64,000 nt of DNA from the NCBI RefSeq assembly GCF_001571345.1, contig NZ_BCTP01000001.1, positions 124,001-188,000 of the forward strand, written 5' to 3'. The translations under genes and the position numbers were made by a program. The notes beneath the pieces are model-generated. The model was not told the DNA's origin. It was given only the letters and a program-made list of their open reading frames with translations, and made no database searches. How positions within the stretch are numbered: the first letter of the stretch is position 1; the number at the start of each line of letters is the position of its first letter. Source of the stretch: Komagataeibacter xylinus NBRC 15237 (lineage in GTDB: Bacteria; Pseudomonadota; Alphaproteobacteria; Acetobacterales; Acetobacteraceae). Shown here piece by piece: positions 25,562-33,645 of the stretch.

Positions 25562-26698
25562 TCAGCTTCGTGACTTGGCGCGCGCATGCATGGTGTGCGC
25601 CGCATGCCCCATGCTGACCAGATGCACATGGGCGTGCACGGGCGCAGTTGCGGGATGTACGTGCACCACCGTGCCATGCCCGCGCCGGATACGGGTGTAC
25701 GAGGCGGGAATGGCCGGGGCCTCGGCCACTTCATCCGCCGGGTCGGCCCGCAGGCGGGCGGAGGCCAGCGTCACGCCATGATGGCGGCCCAGGGCGGACC
25801 TGCCGCCCGCGCGCGCAAGCAGCAGCGGGCGCGTGACAGGGGCAGGACGCGCCACGGGGGCCACGCCCTCGGCATCGAAGCTGGCATCGAGCAGGGCGGC
25901 CATGGTGGTGTTGCGCCGCGTATTGGACTTCGCCCCCATCACCACGCCAATCAGGCGCACGTTGTCGCGCACGGCGGAGGTCACGAGGTTATGCCCCGCC
26001 TCATCGGTATAACCGGTCTTGAGGCCATCGGCGCCGGGATAGGCGCCAAGCATCGGGTCATGGTTGGGCACGTCATGCCCGTGGAAATAGAAGCCCGGCA
26101 CCGCGAAGTAATGGTAGTACTCGCCATAATCCACGATCAGGTGGCGCGCCAGGGTGGCGAGGTCACGCGCCGAAGTCATCTGCTCGGCGTTGGGCAGGCC
26201 CGATGCGTTGCGGAACACGGTATCATACATGCCAAGCCTGCCGGCCTCGCGCGTCATCATCGCGGCAAAGCGGGTCTCGTCGCCACCGCCAAGGAACTCG
26301 CCCAGCGCGCAGGCCGCATCATTGGCGGACTTGGTGACCAGCGCGAGCACCGCCTGCTCCACCGTAAGCTGCGACCCCGCACGCAGGCCCAGCTTTGATG
26401 GCTCCATCGAGGCGGCATGGATCGAGACCGGCATTTCCTGATTTAATGCAACCTGCCCCGTGCGCACGGCCTTGAAAGCAAGGTAGAGCGTCATCAGCTT
26501 GGTCAGGCTGGCGGGGTAGCGGCGCAGGTCCGAATCCTGCTGCGACAGCACGGCCCCGGTGCGGGCATCCACCACGATGGAGCTGACCTGCCCCACATAT
26601 TGCGCCCTTGCCGCGTGCATGCCCCCAAGGCCGACACACAGCCCCACGGTAGCGATAACCCCGAGGCAGGAAAAACGGATAGCGGAAAAACGGCTCAT
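25562..26698 (-). CDS. D-alanyl-D-alanine carboxypeptidase (PBP5/6 family) with His-rich tail
   Basis: 378 residues from ATG 26698. The signal peptide ends near MHAARAQY. Penicillin-binding motifs are SxxK (YPASLTKLMTLYLAF, Ser about 64), SxN (LVTKSANDAACALGE) and KTG (DGLKTGYTDEAGHNL). It trims the terminal D-Ala of peptidoglycan stem peptides in the periplasm. The C-terminus, from about residue 340, is unusual: HGTVVHVHP, HAHVHLVSMGHAAHTMHA, about ten His in some 35 residues, with no obvious amphipathic membrane anchor of the PBP5 type. The tail may bind metal ions. Confidence 0.92.
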   Translation of the reverse strand: MSRFSAIRFSCLGVIATVGLCVGLGGMHAARAQYVGQVSSIVVDARTGAVLSQQDSDLRRYPASLTKLMTLYLAFKAVRTGQVALNQEMPVSIHAASMEPSKLGLRAGSQLTVEQAVLALVTKSANDAACALGEFLGGGDETRFAAMMTREAGRLGMYDTVFRNASGLPNAEQMTSARDLATLARHLIVDYGEYYHYFAVPGFYFHGHDVPNHDPMLGAYPGADGLKTGYTDEAGHNLVTSAVRDNVRLIGVVMGAKSNTRRNTTMAALLDASFDAEGVAPVARPAPVTRPLLLARAGGRSALGRHHGVTLASARLRADPADEVAEAPAIPASYTRIRRGHGTVVHVHPATAPVHAHVHLVSMGHAAHTMHARAKSRS

Positions 26699-26887
26699 GA
26701 GATGGCGAAACCTACGCGTGCAATGATCATCATACGGTTTCGGGCGCACGGGCGTTACCCGGCACCCCTCCATCCATTCACGGGTTGCTTGGCTGCAACC
26801 ATTCTAAAAGAAAGGTTTTCTATTCGTCCAGAGCGTATTTATATCCTTGCCATTCCATAAACGCAGATGCAGGGGGTCTAAGGGCAC

Positions 26888-27391
26888 ATGCAAAAAAATC
26901 CCTGCGCCCCGGCGCGCGCCCCTTTCAACTGGCGGCAAAGTTCCAATATGGTACCTGTCATGTCTGCTATTGCTCAAGCTTCCCTGCCCCACCCCGCGCA
27001 CCCACCCGGCGCGGACAGACCGCGCCCGCATGGGCATGGCGGCAATACGCCCCCACGCCGTAACGGCGGGCAGGACTCGCCGCCGGGCAATGACGACGGC
27101 ATGATCGACGTGGTCATCCGCACCCGGCCACAGACCCGCAAGCCGGCAATGTACAAGGTGCTGATGCTCAATGACGACTACACGCCCATGGAATTCGTGG
27201 TGCATGTGCTCGAGCGCTTTTTCCAGAAAAACCGCGAGGAAGCGACCGACATCATGCTGCACGTTCACAAACGTGGCGTGGGCGTGTGCGGGGTCTTTAC
27301 GTACGAGGTTGCCGAAACCAAGGTAACACAGGTGATGGACCTCGCGCGCCAGAACCAGCACCCGCTGCAATGCACGATTGAAAAGGACTGA
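26888..27391 (+). CDS. clpS: ATP-dependent Clp protease adapter ClpS
   Basis: The conserved ClpS core (about 95 residues at the C-terminus) reads [20 protein letters not shown], then [37 protein letters not shown] and [13 protein letters not shown]. It binds type-2 N-degrons (Leu, Phe, Tyr, Trp) and delivers them to ClpA, encoded immediately downstream. The N-terminus is uncertain: ATG 26888 (167 residues, AAGGG only a few bases upstream) or ATG 26948/26960. The extra N-terminal 50-70 residues are Pro/Gly/Arg/His-rich and likely disordered. Confidence 0.93.
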   Translation: MQKNPCAPARAPFNWRQSSNMVPVMSAIAQASLPHPAHPPGADRPRPHGHGGNTPPRRNGGQDSPPGNDDGMIDVVIRTRPQTRKPAMYKVLMLNDDYTPMEFVVHVLERFFQKNREEATDIMLHVHKRGVGVCGVFTYEVAETKVTQVMDLARQNQHPLQCTIEKD

Positions 27392-27552
27392 GCCCACGCG
27401 CAAGCGCATCTTCCCGCCCCCGCCGCGATCCGATCGCGTTCCATGGCATTTTGTGCTGGCATTTCCATCTCAACAGGGCAAGGATTGTCCTGGCTTACCG
27501 GTTATGATCTCCGGGGTCCTGGTGGCCCCTCTTGGAAAAGGAGCGTCTCGGC

Positions 27553-29883
27553 ATGTTGTCACGTAATCTTGAACAGACGCTTCACCGTGCGCTGACACTG
27601 GCCGGCGACCGCCGGCACGAATACGCAACGCTTGAACACCTCCTCCTCGCGCTGATCGACGACCCGGATGCCGTAACGGTCTTCCGCGCCTGCGGTGTCG
27701 ATCTGAACAAGCTGCGCACCGACCTGACCGACTTTCTCGACAAGGATCTGGCAGGGCTGGCCGCCGACCGCACGGTTGACCCCAAGCCCACAGCCGCCTT
27801 CCAGCGCGTGATCCAGCGCGCGGCCATTCACGTGCAGTCCACCGGGCGTGACGAGGTGACAGGGGCCAACGTGCTCGTGGCCCTGTTTGCCGAGCGCGAG
27901 AGCCATGCCGTGTATTTCCTGCAGTTGCAGGACATGACGCGGCTTGATGCGGTCAACTTCATCTCCCACGGCATTGCCAAGGCACCCGACCGCTCGACGC
28001 GCCGGCCCGTAGCGGGCAGCCCGCCCGAAGGTGGCGAGAGCGAGGAACGTGGCAAGACCGGGCAGAAGAACCAGGATGCGCTGTCCACCTACTGCACCAA
28101 CCTCAATGACAAGGCGCAGGAAGGCAAGGTTGACCCGCTGATCGGCCGCGACTCTGAAATCGAGCGCACGATCCAGATCCTGTGCCGCCGCACCAAGAAC
28201 AACCCGCTCTATGTCGGCGACCCCGGCGTGGGCAAGACCGCCATTGCAGAAGGGCTGGCCAAGCGCATTGTTGAAGGCGACGTGCCTGAAGTGCTGCTCA
28301 ACGCCACCATCTACTCGCTCGACATGGGCGCGCTGCTTGCCGGCACGCGCTACCGCGGCGACTTCGAGGAGCGGCTGAAGGCGGTCGTGACCGAACTCGA
28401 CAACAATCCCGGCTCGATCCTGTTCATTGACGAGATCCATACCGTGATTGGCGCAGGTGCGACCTCGGGCGGGGCGATGGATGCCTCCAACCTGCTCAAG
28501 CCCGCGCTGGCCGCAGGCACGCTGCGCTGCATGGGCTCGACCACATACAAGGAATACCGCCAGCACTTCGAGAAGGACCGCGCACTCGTGCGCCGGTTCC
28601 AGAAGATCGACGTGGCGGAGCCTTCGGTCGAGGATGCGGTCAAGATCCTGCGTGGCCTCAAGGTCAATTACGAGAAGCACCACAAGGTGCGCTACACCGA
28701 TGATGCGATCCGTGGGGCGGTGGAACTCGCCGCGAAATACATCCATGACCGCAAGCTGCCCGACAAGGCCATCGACGTGATTGACGAGGTCGGCGCCTCG
28801 CGCATGCTGGTGCCCGAGAACCGCCGCCGCAAGACCGTGACGCTGAAGGATGTGGAAGACATCGTGGCGAAGATCGCCCGCATCCCGCCCAAGAGCGTCT
28901 CGTCGGACGACAAGGAAACCCTGCGTTCGCTCGAGCGTGACCTCAAGGGCATGGTGTACGGGCAGGACAAGGCGATCGAGGCCCTGACGGCGGCGATCAA
29001 GCTGTCACGCGCAGGCCTGCGCGACGCGGAAAAGCCGATTGGCAACTACCTCTTCTCCGGCCCCACCGGCGTGGGCAAGACGGAAGTGGCCAAGCAGCTT
29101 GCGGCAACGCTGGGCATCGAGCTGGTCCGCTTCGACATGTCGGAATACATGGAGCGGCATTCGATCTCGCGGCTGATCGGCGCACCGCCTGGCTATGTGG
29201 GCTTTGACCAGGGTGGCCTGCTGACCGATGCCATCGACCAGCACCCGCATGCGGTCCTGCTGCTTGATGAAATCGAGAAGGCGCATCAGGACCTGTATAA
29301 CGTGCTGCTGCAGGTGATGGATCATGGCCGCCTGACCGACCATAACGGCAAGACGGTCGATTTCCGCAACGTGGTGCTGATCATGACCACCAATGCGGGC
29401 GCTGCCGACCTGAGCAAGGAGGCCATCGGCTTTGGCCGCACCAGTCGCGAAGGCGAGGACGAGGATGCGATCAAGCGCCTGTTCACGCCGGAGTTCCGCA
29501 ACCGGCTTGATGCGATCATTCCGTTCGCCAACCTGTCGCCGCATGTGGTGGACCGGGTGGTGGAGAAGTTCATCTTCCAGCTTGAGGCCCAGTTGGCCGA
29601 TCGCAACGTGATGATCGAGATCTCGTCCGCCGCGCGGGAATGGCTGGCCGAACGCGGCTACGACCGCCTGTATGGCGCGCGCCCGCTGGGCCGTGTCATT
29701 CAGGAGAACATCAAGAAGCCGCTGGCCGAGGAACTGCTGTTTGGCAAGCTGACCAAGGGCGGGGTTGCCAAGATCACGCTCAAGGATGGCAAGCTCGACT
29801 TTGAATACATCTCGCAGGCGGAAAGTGATTCCACCGAGGGTGATGAAGGCGACAGCACCCGCGAAGCCGAAGCCGCTGACTGA
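27553..29883 (+). CDS. clpA: ATP-dependent Clp protease ATP-binding subunit ClpA
   Basis: 776 residues from ATG 27553 (AAGGAG at 27538-27543; an in-frame TTG at 27532 is rejected). The Clp N-domain ([20 protein letters not shown]) is followed by AAA-1 with Walker [10 protein letters not shown] and [20 protein letters not shown], and AAA-2 with [14 protein letters not shown] and [20 protein letters not shown]. It unfolds substrates for ClpP. The IGFGR loop for ClpP docking reads [15 protein letters not shown]. Acidic/serine C-terminus. The clpS-clpA order is standard; aat at the left edge completes the N-degron pathway. Confidence 0.97.
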   Translation: MLSRNLEQTLHRALTLAGDRRHEYATLEHLLLALIDDPDAVTVFRACGVDLNKLRTDLTDFLDKDLAGLAADRTVDPKPTAAFQRVIQRAAIHVQSTGRDEVTGANVLVALFAERESHAVYFLQLQDMTRLDAVNFISHGIAKAPDRSTRRPVAGSPPEGGESEERGKTGQKNQDALSTYCTNLNDKAQEGKVDPLIGRDSEIERTIQILCRRTKNNPLYVGDPGVGKTAIAEGLAKRIVEGDVPEVLLNATIYSLDMGALLAGTRYRGDFEERLKAVVTELDNNPGSILFIDEIHTVIGAGATSGGAMDASNLLKPALAAGTLRCMGSTTYKEYRQHFEKDRALVRRFQKIDVAEPSVEDAVKILRGLKVNYEKHHKVRYTDDAIRGAVELAAKYIHDRKLPDKAIDVIDEVGASRMLVPENRRRKTVTLKDVEDIVAKIARIPPKSVSSDDKETLRSLERDLKGMVYGQDKAIEALTAAIKLSRAGLRDAEKPIGNYLFSGPTGVGKTEVAKQLAATLGIELVRFDMSEYMERHSISRLIGAPPGYVGFDQGGLLTDAIDQHPHAVLLLDEIEKAHQDLYNVLLQVMDHGRLTDHNGKTVDFRNVVLIMTTNAGAADLSKEAIGFGRTSREGEDEDAIKRLFTPEFRNRLDAIIPFANLSPHVVDRVVEKFIFQLEAQLADRNVMIEISSAAREWLAERGYDRLYGARPLGRVIQENIKKPLAEELLFGKLTKGGVAKITLKDGKLDFEYISQAESDSTEGDEGDSTREAEAAD

Positions 29884-29909
29884 AGATTATCCGTCCAGCC
29901 TGAGAACAG

Positions 29910-29940
29910 AACAGGAGCCAGAAATGGCTCCTGTTTTTTT
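29910..29940 (+). terminator. Rho-independent terminator of clpA
   Basis: Stem ACAGGAGCCA / TGGCTCCTGT with a GAAA loop, followed by TTTTTTT. It is 27 bases after the clpA stop and directly before a dispersed palindromic element. Confidence 0.93.
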
Positions 29941-29957
29941 AGGAATGATTTAAGGGT

Positions 29958-30039
29958 AATAAAAGTTTTCGGGTGCCGCCGTTTTTCAAAAAGACTGCTT
30001 CTTTCAAAGCTTTTTGAAAAAATCTTCACCAAAAACTTC
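29958..30039 (-). repeat. Dispersed two-hairpin palindromic element, copy 4 (degenerate)
   Basis: Read on the minus strand: AGTTTTTGGTGAAGATTTTT, then TCAAAAAGCTTTGAAAG, followed by a damaged hairpin 2 (CAGTCTTTTTGAAAAACGGC) and GGCACCCGAAAACTTTTATT. It lies between the clpA terminator and the YnfA gene, i.e. at a 3' end but between codirectional genes. Both arms carry mismatches. A chance frame beginning MVKIFSKSF arises here. Confidence 0.8.
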
Positions 30040-30062
30040 TGATTTTTTCCTGTAAGGGTGCC

Positions 30063-30392
30063 ATGCTTACCGCCGCCATCTACATTCCCGCAGCCTTTGC
30101 CGAAATTGGTGGCTGTTTCTGTTTCTGGGCCTGGATGCGCCTTGGCCGCTCGCCGCTCGTGCTGGTGCCGGGCTGCCTGTCGCTGGTGCTGTTTGCATGG
30201 TTGCTGACCTTCAGCCCCGCCGACAATGCGGGCCGGGCCTATGCCATTTATGGCGGTGTGTACATCGTGGCCAGTCTGGTGTGGTCATGGCTGGTCGAAG
30301 GGCTGCCGCCGGATCGGTGGGACATGCTGGGCGCTGCAATCTGCCTTGCGGGTGCGGGGCTGATCCTGCTCGCCCCGCGCGCCCACCACTGA
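30063..30392 (+). CDS. YnfA family (UPF0060) membrane protein
   Basis: 109 residues with four transmembrane helices. Family motifs are [20 protein letters not shown] near residue 10-30, [19 protein letters not shown] in the middle and [20 protein letters not shown] at the end. YnfA proteins are related to small multidrug-resistance transporters, but transport substrates are not established. The AGGGTGCC before the ATG is a modest ribosome-binding site. Confidence 0.93.
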   Translation: MLTAAIYIPAAFAEIGGCFCFWAWMRLGRSPLVLVPGCLSLVLFAWLLTFSPADNAGRAYAIYGGVYIVASLVWSWLVEGLPPDRWDMLGAAICLAGAGLILLAPRAHH

Positions 30393-30394
30393 GT

Positions 30395-30440
30395 AAAAGC
30401 TTCGAAAAGAACACCGCCTTTAAAAAAGGCGGCATTCTGA
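30395..30440 (+). repeat. Dispersed palindromic element, copy 5 (right half only)
   Basis: AAAAGCTTCGAAAAGAACAC followed by CGCCTTTAAAAAAGGCGGCA: the end of hairpin 1, the linker AAAAGAAC, and an intact hairpin 2. The left arm of hairpin 1 is missing. It is located between the convergent genes ending at 30392 (+) and 30452 (-). Confidence 0.75.
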
Positions 30441-30451
30441 AACCTGTTCAA

Positions 30452-31036
30452 TTACTGATAACGGGTGCCGTTGACGCTCACATAGCCTTCAACAGGCCAG
30501 CTCCGCCCGGTGCCGTGATGGGTCCAGTCAATGCCCTGGCTACGGGCGTTGTCATAATAATAACGGCCCAGCACATCGGTCTGGTCGCCCTTGGCCACCC
30601 ACGGCCATGCGGGTGCGGACATGCGATCGAGATCCGACACGATGCGGATGGACACGCCATGGCCGACATCAACATAAAAATACCCGTGCAGGCCGCTGCG
30701 CGTGCGCTTGGATGCCGAAACGGCGATGACCTTCCCGCACACATGCTCGACCCGGTCGGGGTGGGCTTCGCTGCTGCTACCTTCCGCAGCCTGAAGGTCG
30801 GCAAGGAATTTGCCATCATCGCACGCCTCGGGCACGGGGCTGGCAATGGGCTGCGGGCGTGAACTGCTGCCCTCATACCCGCCTTGCCCGCTCTGTGTGT
30901 CCTGCGTTTCATCACGCGACTCTTCATGCCGGTGGTGGTGGTGACGCGCATGGGCTGGCGTCATGCCCCCCATCTGTAGCGCCACGACCGCCCCGAGCCC
31001 CATCATCACGCATCGCTGCCAGCGCATTGCCGCCAT
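30452..31036 (-). CDS. Exported protein with DUF3465-like C-terminal domain
   Basis: 194 residues from ATG 31036, preceded by GGGAG nine bases upstream. The signal peptide (VMMGLGAVVALQMGGMTPAHA) is followed at once by RHHHHRHEE, a His cluster at the mature N-terminus, then a Ser/Gln-rich linker. The C-terminal half reads EHVCGKVIAVSASKRTRSGL, then FYVDVGHGVSIRIVSDLDRM, GDQTDVLGRYYYDN and IDWTHHGTGRSWPVEGYVSV. The W-T-H-H-x(n)-G-Y pattern resembles DUF3465, an OB-like periplasmic domain of unknown role. The assignment is from motif memory and moderate. Confidence 0.72.
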   Translation of the reverse strand: MAAMRWQRCVMMGLGAVVALQMGGMTPAHARHHHHRHEESRDETQDTQSGQGGYEGSSSRPQPIASPVPEACDDGKFLADLQAAEGSSSEAHPDRVEHVCGKVIAVSASKRTRSGLHGYFYVDVGHGVSIRIVSDLDRMSAPAWPWVAKGDQTDVLGRYYYDNARSQGIDWTHHGTGRSWPVEGYVSVNGTRYQ

Positions 31037-31093
31037 CTGAGTGTTCTCCCTTTCCAAAAGATCACAATCTTTTGCGGTGCGCGGGCGGCGGCG

Positions 31094-32020
31094 TCAATGA
31101 ACGGGGTTACGCACGGGCTGCGGGGCTTCCGCCTCAAGCTGCCTGCGGGCCTTTTCCATATCCGCCTCCATGGCGGGGTCCATGGCGGGCATTTTCAGGT
31201 GCAGCTTCTCCAGCGCGTCGATGATCGCCTCGATCACGACCAGGCGCTCGAACCATTTCTGGTCGGCGGGCACGATAAACCACGGCGCATCAGGGTGGGC
31301 CGTATGGCGGATCGCTTCCTCATAGGCGTTCTGGTAGTCATCCCAGTACTGGCGCTCGTGAATATCGGCAGGCGAGAATTTCCAGTTCTTGGCGCGGTGC
31401 TTGATACGCTGCAAAAAGCGCAGGCGCTGCTCCTCCTTTGAAAGATGCAGGAAGAATTTCAGCACGATCGTGCCCTGACGGGCCATATAGCGCTCGAAAC
31501 TGCTGATATCCTCGTAACGGTCCTCCCAGAAGGTGGGCCTGCGGCGCAGGCTCAGCGGCAGGCATTCGTGCTCGAGCAGTTCGGGATGCACGCGGGTGAC
31601 GAGCACTTCCTCATAATGGCTGCGGTTGAAGATGCCGATACGGCCAGCGGCAGGGGCCACCATGTGCTCGCGCCACAGATAGCCATGCGCCAGCTCGACC
31701 GGGCCGGGCTGCTTGAAGGACGAGACACTGACCCCCTGCGGGTTGATGCCCGACATGACATGCTTGATCACGCCATCCTTGCCGCCCGCGTCAAGCGCCT
31801 GCAGCACGACCAGCACCGACCATGTGTTATTGGCATATAACAGGGCCTGTAGCTGCGATAGGTAGCGGATGCGCTCCTTGAGCAGTTGCTTGCCGGTTTT
31901 CTTGTCAAGCCCGCAGGCTTCTGCGGCGCGGGTGGGGCAGTCGGCAAGGGAGAACCCCTTGCCGTTATGCACGCTGAAACGGCGTGCGAGGGTATTTGTG
32001 GTCGTTTTCTTGCGGGCCAT
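31094..32020 (-). CDS. ppk2: Polyphosphate kinase 2 family protein
   Basis: 308 residues from ATG 32020, with AAGGA six bases upstream; it follows the SDR stop by 2 bases (TGAGTATG). Walker A is VVLQALDAGGKDGVIKHVMS, followed by the lid arginines, GIFNRSHYEEVLVTRVHPEL, and FFLHLSKEEQRLRFLQRI. A W-K-F-S-P-x-D segment marks single-domain PPK2. These enzymes use polyphosphate to phosphorylate ADP/GDP (class I) or AMP (class II); the class is not decided here. It functions in nucleotide regeneration and stress. Confidence 0.93.
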   Translation of the reverse strand: MARKKTTTNTLARRFSVHNGKGFSLADCPTRAAEACGLDKKTGKQLLKERIRYLSQLQALLYANNTWSVLVVLQALDAGGKDGVIKHVMSGINPQGVSVSSFKQPGPVELAHGYLWREHMVAPAAGRIGIFNRSHYEEVLVTRVHPELLEHECLPLSLRRRPTFWEDRYEDISSFERYMARQGTIVLKFFLHLSKEEQRLRFLQRIKHRAKNWKFSPADIHERQYWDDYQNAYEEAIRHTAHPDAPWFIVPADQKWFERLVVIEAIIDALEKLHLKMPAMDPAMEADMEKARRQLEAEAPQPVRNPVH

Positions 32021-32022
32021 AC

Positions 32023-32781
32023 TCAATCCTTCATGCCCCGCGCCACCGCGAGGCCACCAGCCGCCTGACAGGTCGGCATCATCTCCACCTCGTTGATATT
32101 GACGTGACGCGGTAGCGCAATGATCCAGGACAGGGTCTCGGCAATATCCTCGGGCAGCAGGGGGTGGGTGCCTTCATACACCGCCGCCGCCCTGGCCGGG
32201 TCGCGCAGGCGCACGGTGCTGAACTCGCTGCCACCGCACAGGCCGGGCTCGATATTGGTCACGCGCACATTATGGCCCAGCAGGTCGCAGCGCAGGTTGC
32301 GGGTGAACTGGCGCACGAACGCCTTGGTCGCGCCATACACATTGCCGCCCGTATAGGGGTAGATGCCCGCCGTGCTGCCCAGCGTCACCACATGCCCCCG
32401 GTCACGCGCCACCATGCCCGGCAGCAGCACGCGCGTCAGTTCGACCATGCCGGTCACGTTGGTGCTGATCATGGTCTGCCAGTTGGCCAGATCCGCCTCC
32501 TGCGCCTTTTCCATGCCCAGGGCGAGACCCGCGTTATTGACCAGTACATCCACATCACGCCAGCCCTCGGGCAGGCTGCCCGGCAGGGCGGCGATGGCTG
32601 CCGCATCGGTCATGTCCAGCTCAAAGGCCAGCAGGTCCGGCCCGAGTTCAGCCGCCAGCGCATCAAGGCGCTCGCGCCTGCGGCCGGTGGCAATGACGCG
32701 GTAGCCATCACGCACGAGCCTGGTGGCGATCGCCTTGCCGAATCCGGCCGTAGCCCCCGTTACCAGTGCAATCTGCTTCAT
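32023..32781 (-). CDS. YdfG-like NADP-dependent short-chain dehydrogenase
   Basis: 252 residues. TGATAGFGKAIATRL is the cofactor motif, ATGRRRERLDAL provides the NADP-selecting arginines, and VLVNNAGLALG and the YGATKAFVRQFTRNL active site are intact. The signature NIEPGLCGGSEFSTVR resembles the YdfG/3-hydroxy acid dehydrogenase group (usually ...EPGL.GGTEFS.VR). These oxidise L-allo-threonine, serine and 3-hydroxypropionate; substrate here is inferred from family only. It is cotranscribed with the PPK2 gene 2 bases downstream. Confidence 0.88.
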   Translation of the reverse strand: MKQIALVTGATAGFGKAIATRLVRDGYRVIATGRRRERLDALAAELGPDLLAFELDMTDAAAIAALPGSLPEGWRDVDVLVNNAGLALGMEKAQEADLANWQTMISTNVTGMVELTRVLLPGMVARDRGHVVTLGSTAGIYPYTGGNVYGATKAFVRQFTRNLRCDLLGHNVRVTNIEPGLCGGSEFSTVRLRDPARAAAVYEGTHPLLPEDIAETLSWIIALPRHVNINEVEMMPTCQAAGGLAVARGMKD

Positions 32782-32910
32782 GGTCTTTTCTCCTGCTGTG
32801 TCGGTGGTCAGCCTTGCATATCAATCGCCTCCCGTCATGGGGGCTATCAACCATACAACCCTGAGCCGAAATGGTTGCAAAAGAGGGCAAATCCGGTTCT
32901 ATGGTGGTGT

Positions 32911-33495
32911 ATGGCTTCCTTCGCGACATCTCCAGGCCGTAGCCTGACCGGTCACCTGCTGGTGGCAACCCCTGCCCTGACCGACCCCGCCTTCGCGCGC
33001 AGCGTCATCTACCTGTGCGCCCATACGCCCGAGGATGGGGCGATGGGGCTGGTCGTCAACCGCAGGCTGTCGCAACCCGTGCTGGATGATGTGCTGGAAC
33101 AGCTCGGCATTGCGCCCGTGCCGCCCCGCCGCCGCATCAACCTGTGCGCGGGCGGGCCGATGGATAACGGACGCGGCTTCGTGCTGCATACATCGGACTG
33201 GAGCGGCGATGGCAGCCTGCCGGTGGATGGCAGCACGACGCTGACCGCCAGTCTTGACGTGCTGCGTGACATTGCCGATGGCAACGGCCCGGCCCACGCC
33301 ATGCTGGCCATGGGCCATGCAAGCTGGGAGGCAGGCCAGCTTGAAGAGGAGATGCTGCGCCACAATGCCTGGGTTTCCGCGCCTGCTACCGAGGCCATCG
33401 TGTTTGGCCCGGACCACACCGCCAAATGGCGGCAGGCGCTGGCCAGCGTGCGCATTGACCCGGCGTGGTTTACCGGCGCGGTGGGCCACGCCTGA
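32911..33495 (+). CDS. YqgE/AlgH family (UPF0301) protein
   Basis: 194 residues. The family pattern is LTGHLLVATPALTDPAFARS followed by VIYLCAHTPEDGAMGLVVNR, then LCAGGPMDNGRGFVLHT, AMLAMGHASWEAGQLEEEM and the N-A-W terminal helix. YqgE proteins are widespread, cytoplasmic and functionally uncertain despite the AlgH name. ATG 32911 is in frame with the homology; the frame is open much further upstream over the divergent SDR, which is a shadow. Confidence 0.92.
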   Translation: MASFATSPGRSLTGHLLVATPALTDPAFARSVIYLCAHTPEDGAMGLVVNRRLSQPVLDDVLEQLGIAPVPPRRRINLCAGGPMDNGRGFVLHTSDWSGDGSLPVDGSTTLTASLDVLRDIADGNGPAHAMLAMGHASWEAGQLEEEMLRHNAWVSAPATEAIVFGPDHTAKWRQALASVRIDPAWFTGAVGHA

Positions 33496-33645
33496 GCGGG
33501 ACGCAGCGCTTTGCACAGAGGCGGCAGCGCCACCGCTGTGCGCCTACGCCCCCCCGCCCACGATAACGCGCCGGGACGGCATGATAACGCCAGCAGGCCG
33601 GAAGCAGTCCCTGCTCCCGGCCCTGTCAGTCATGGTAGAAAAAAT

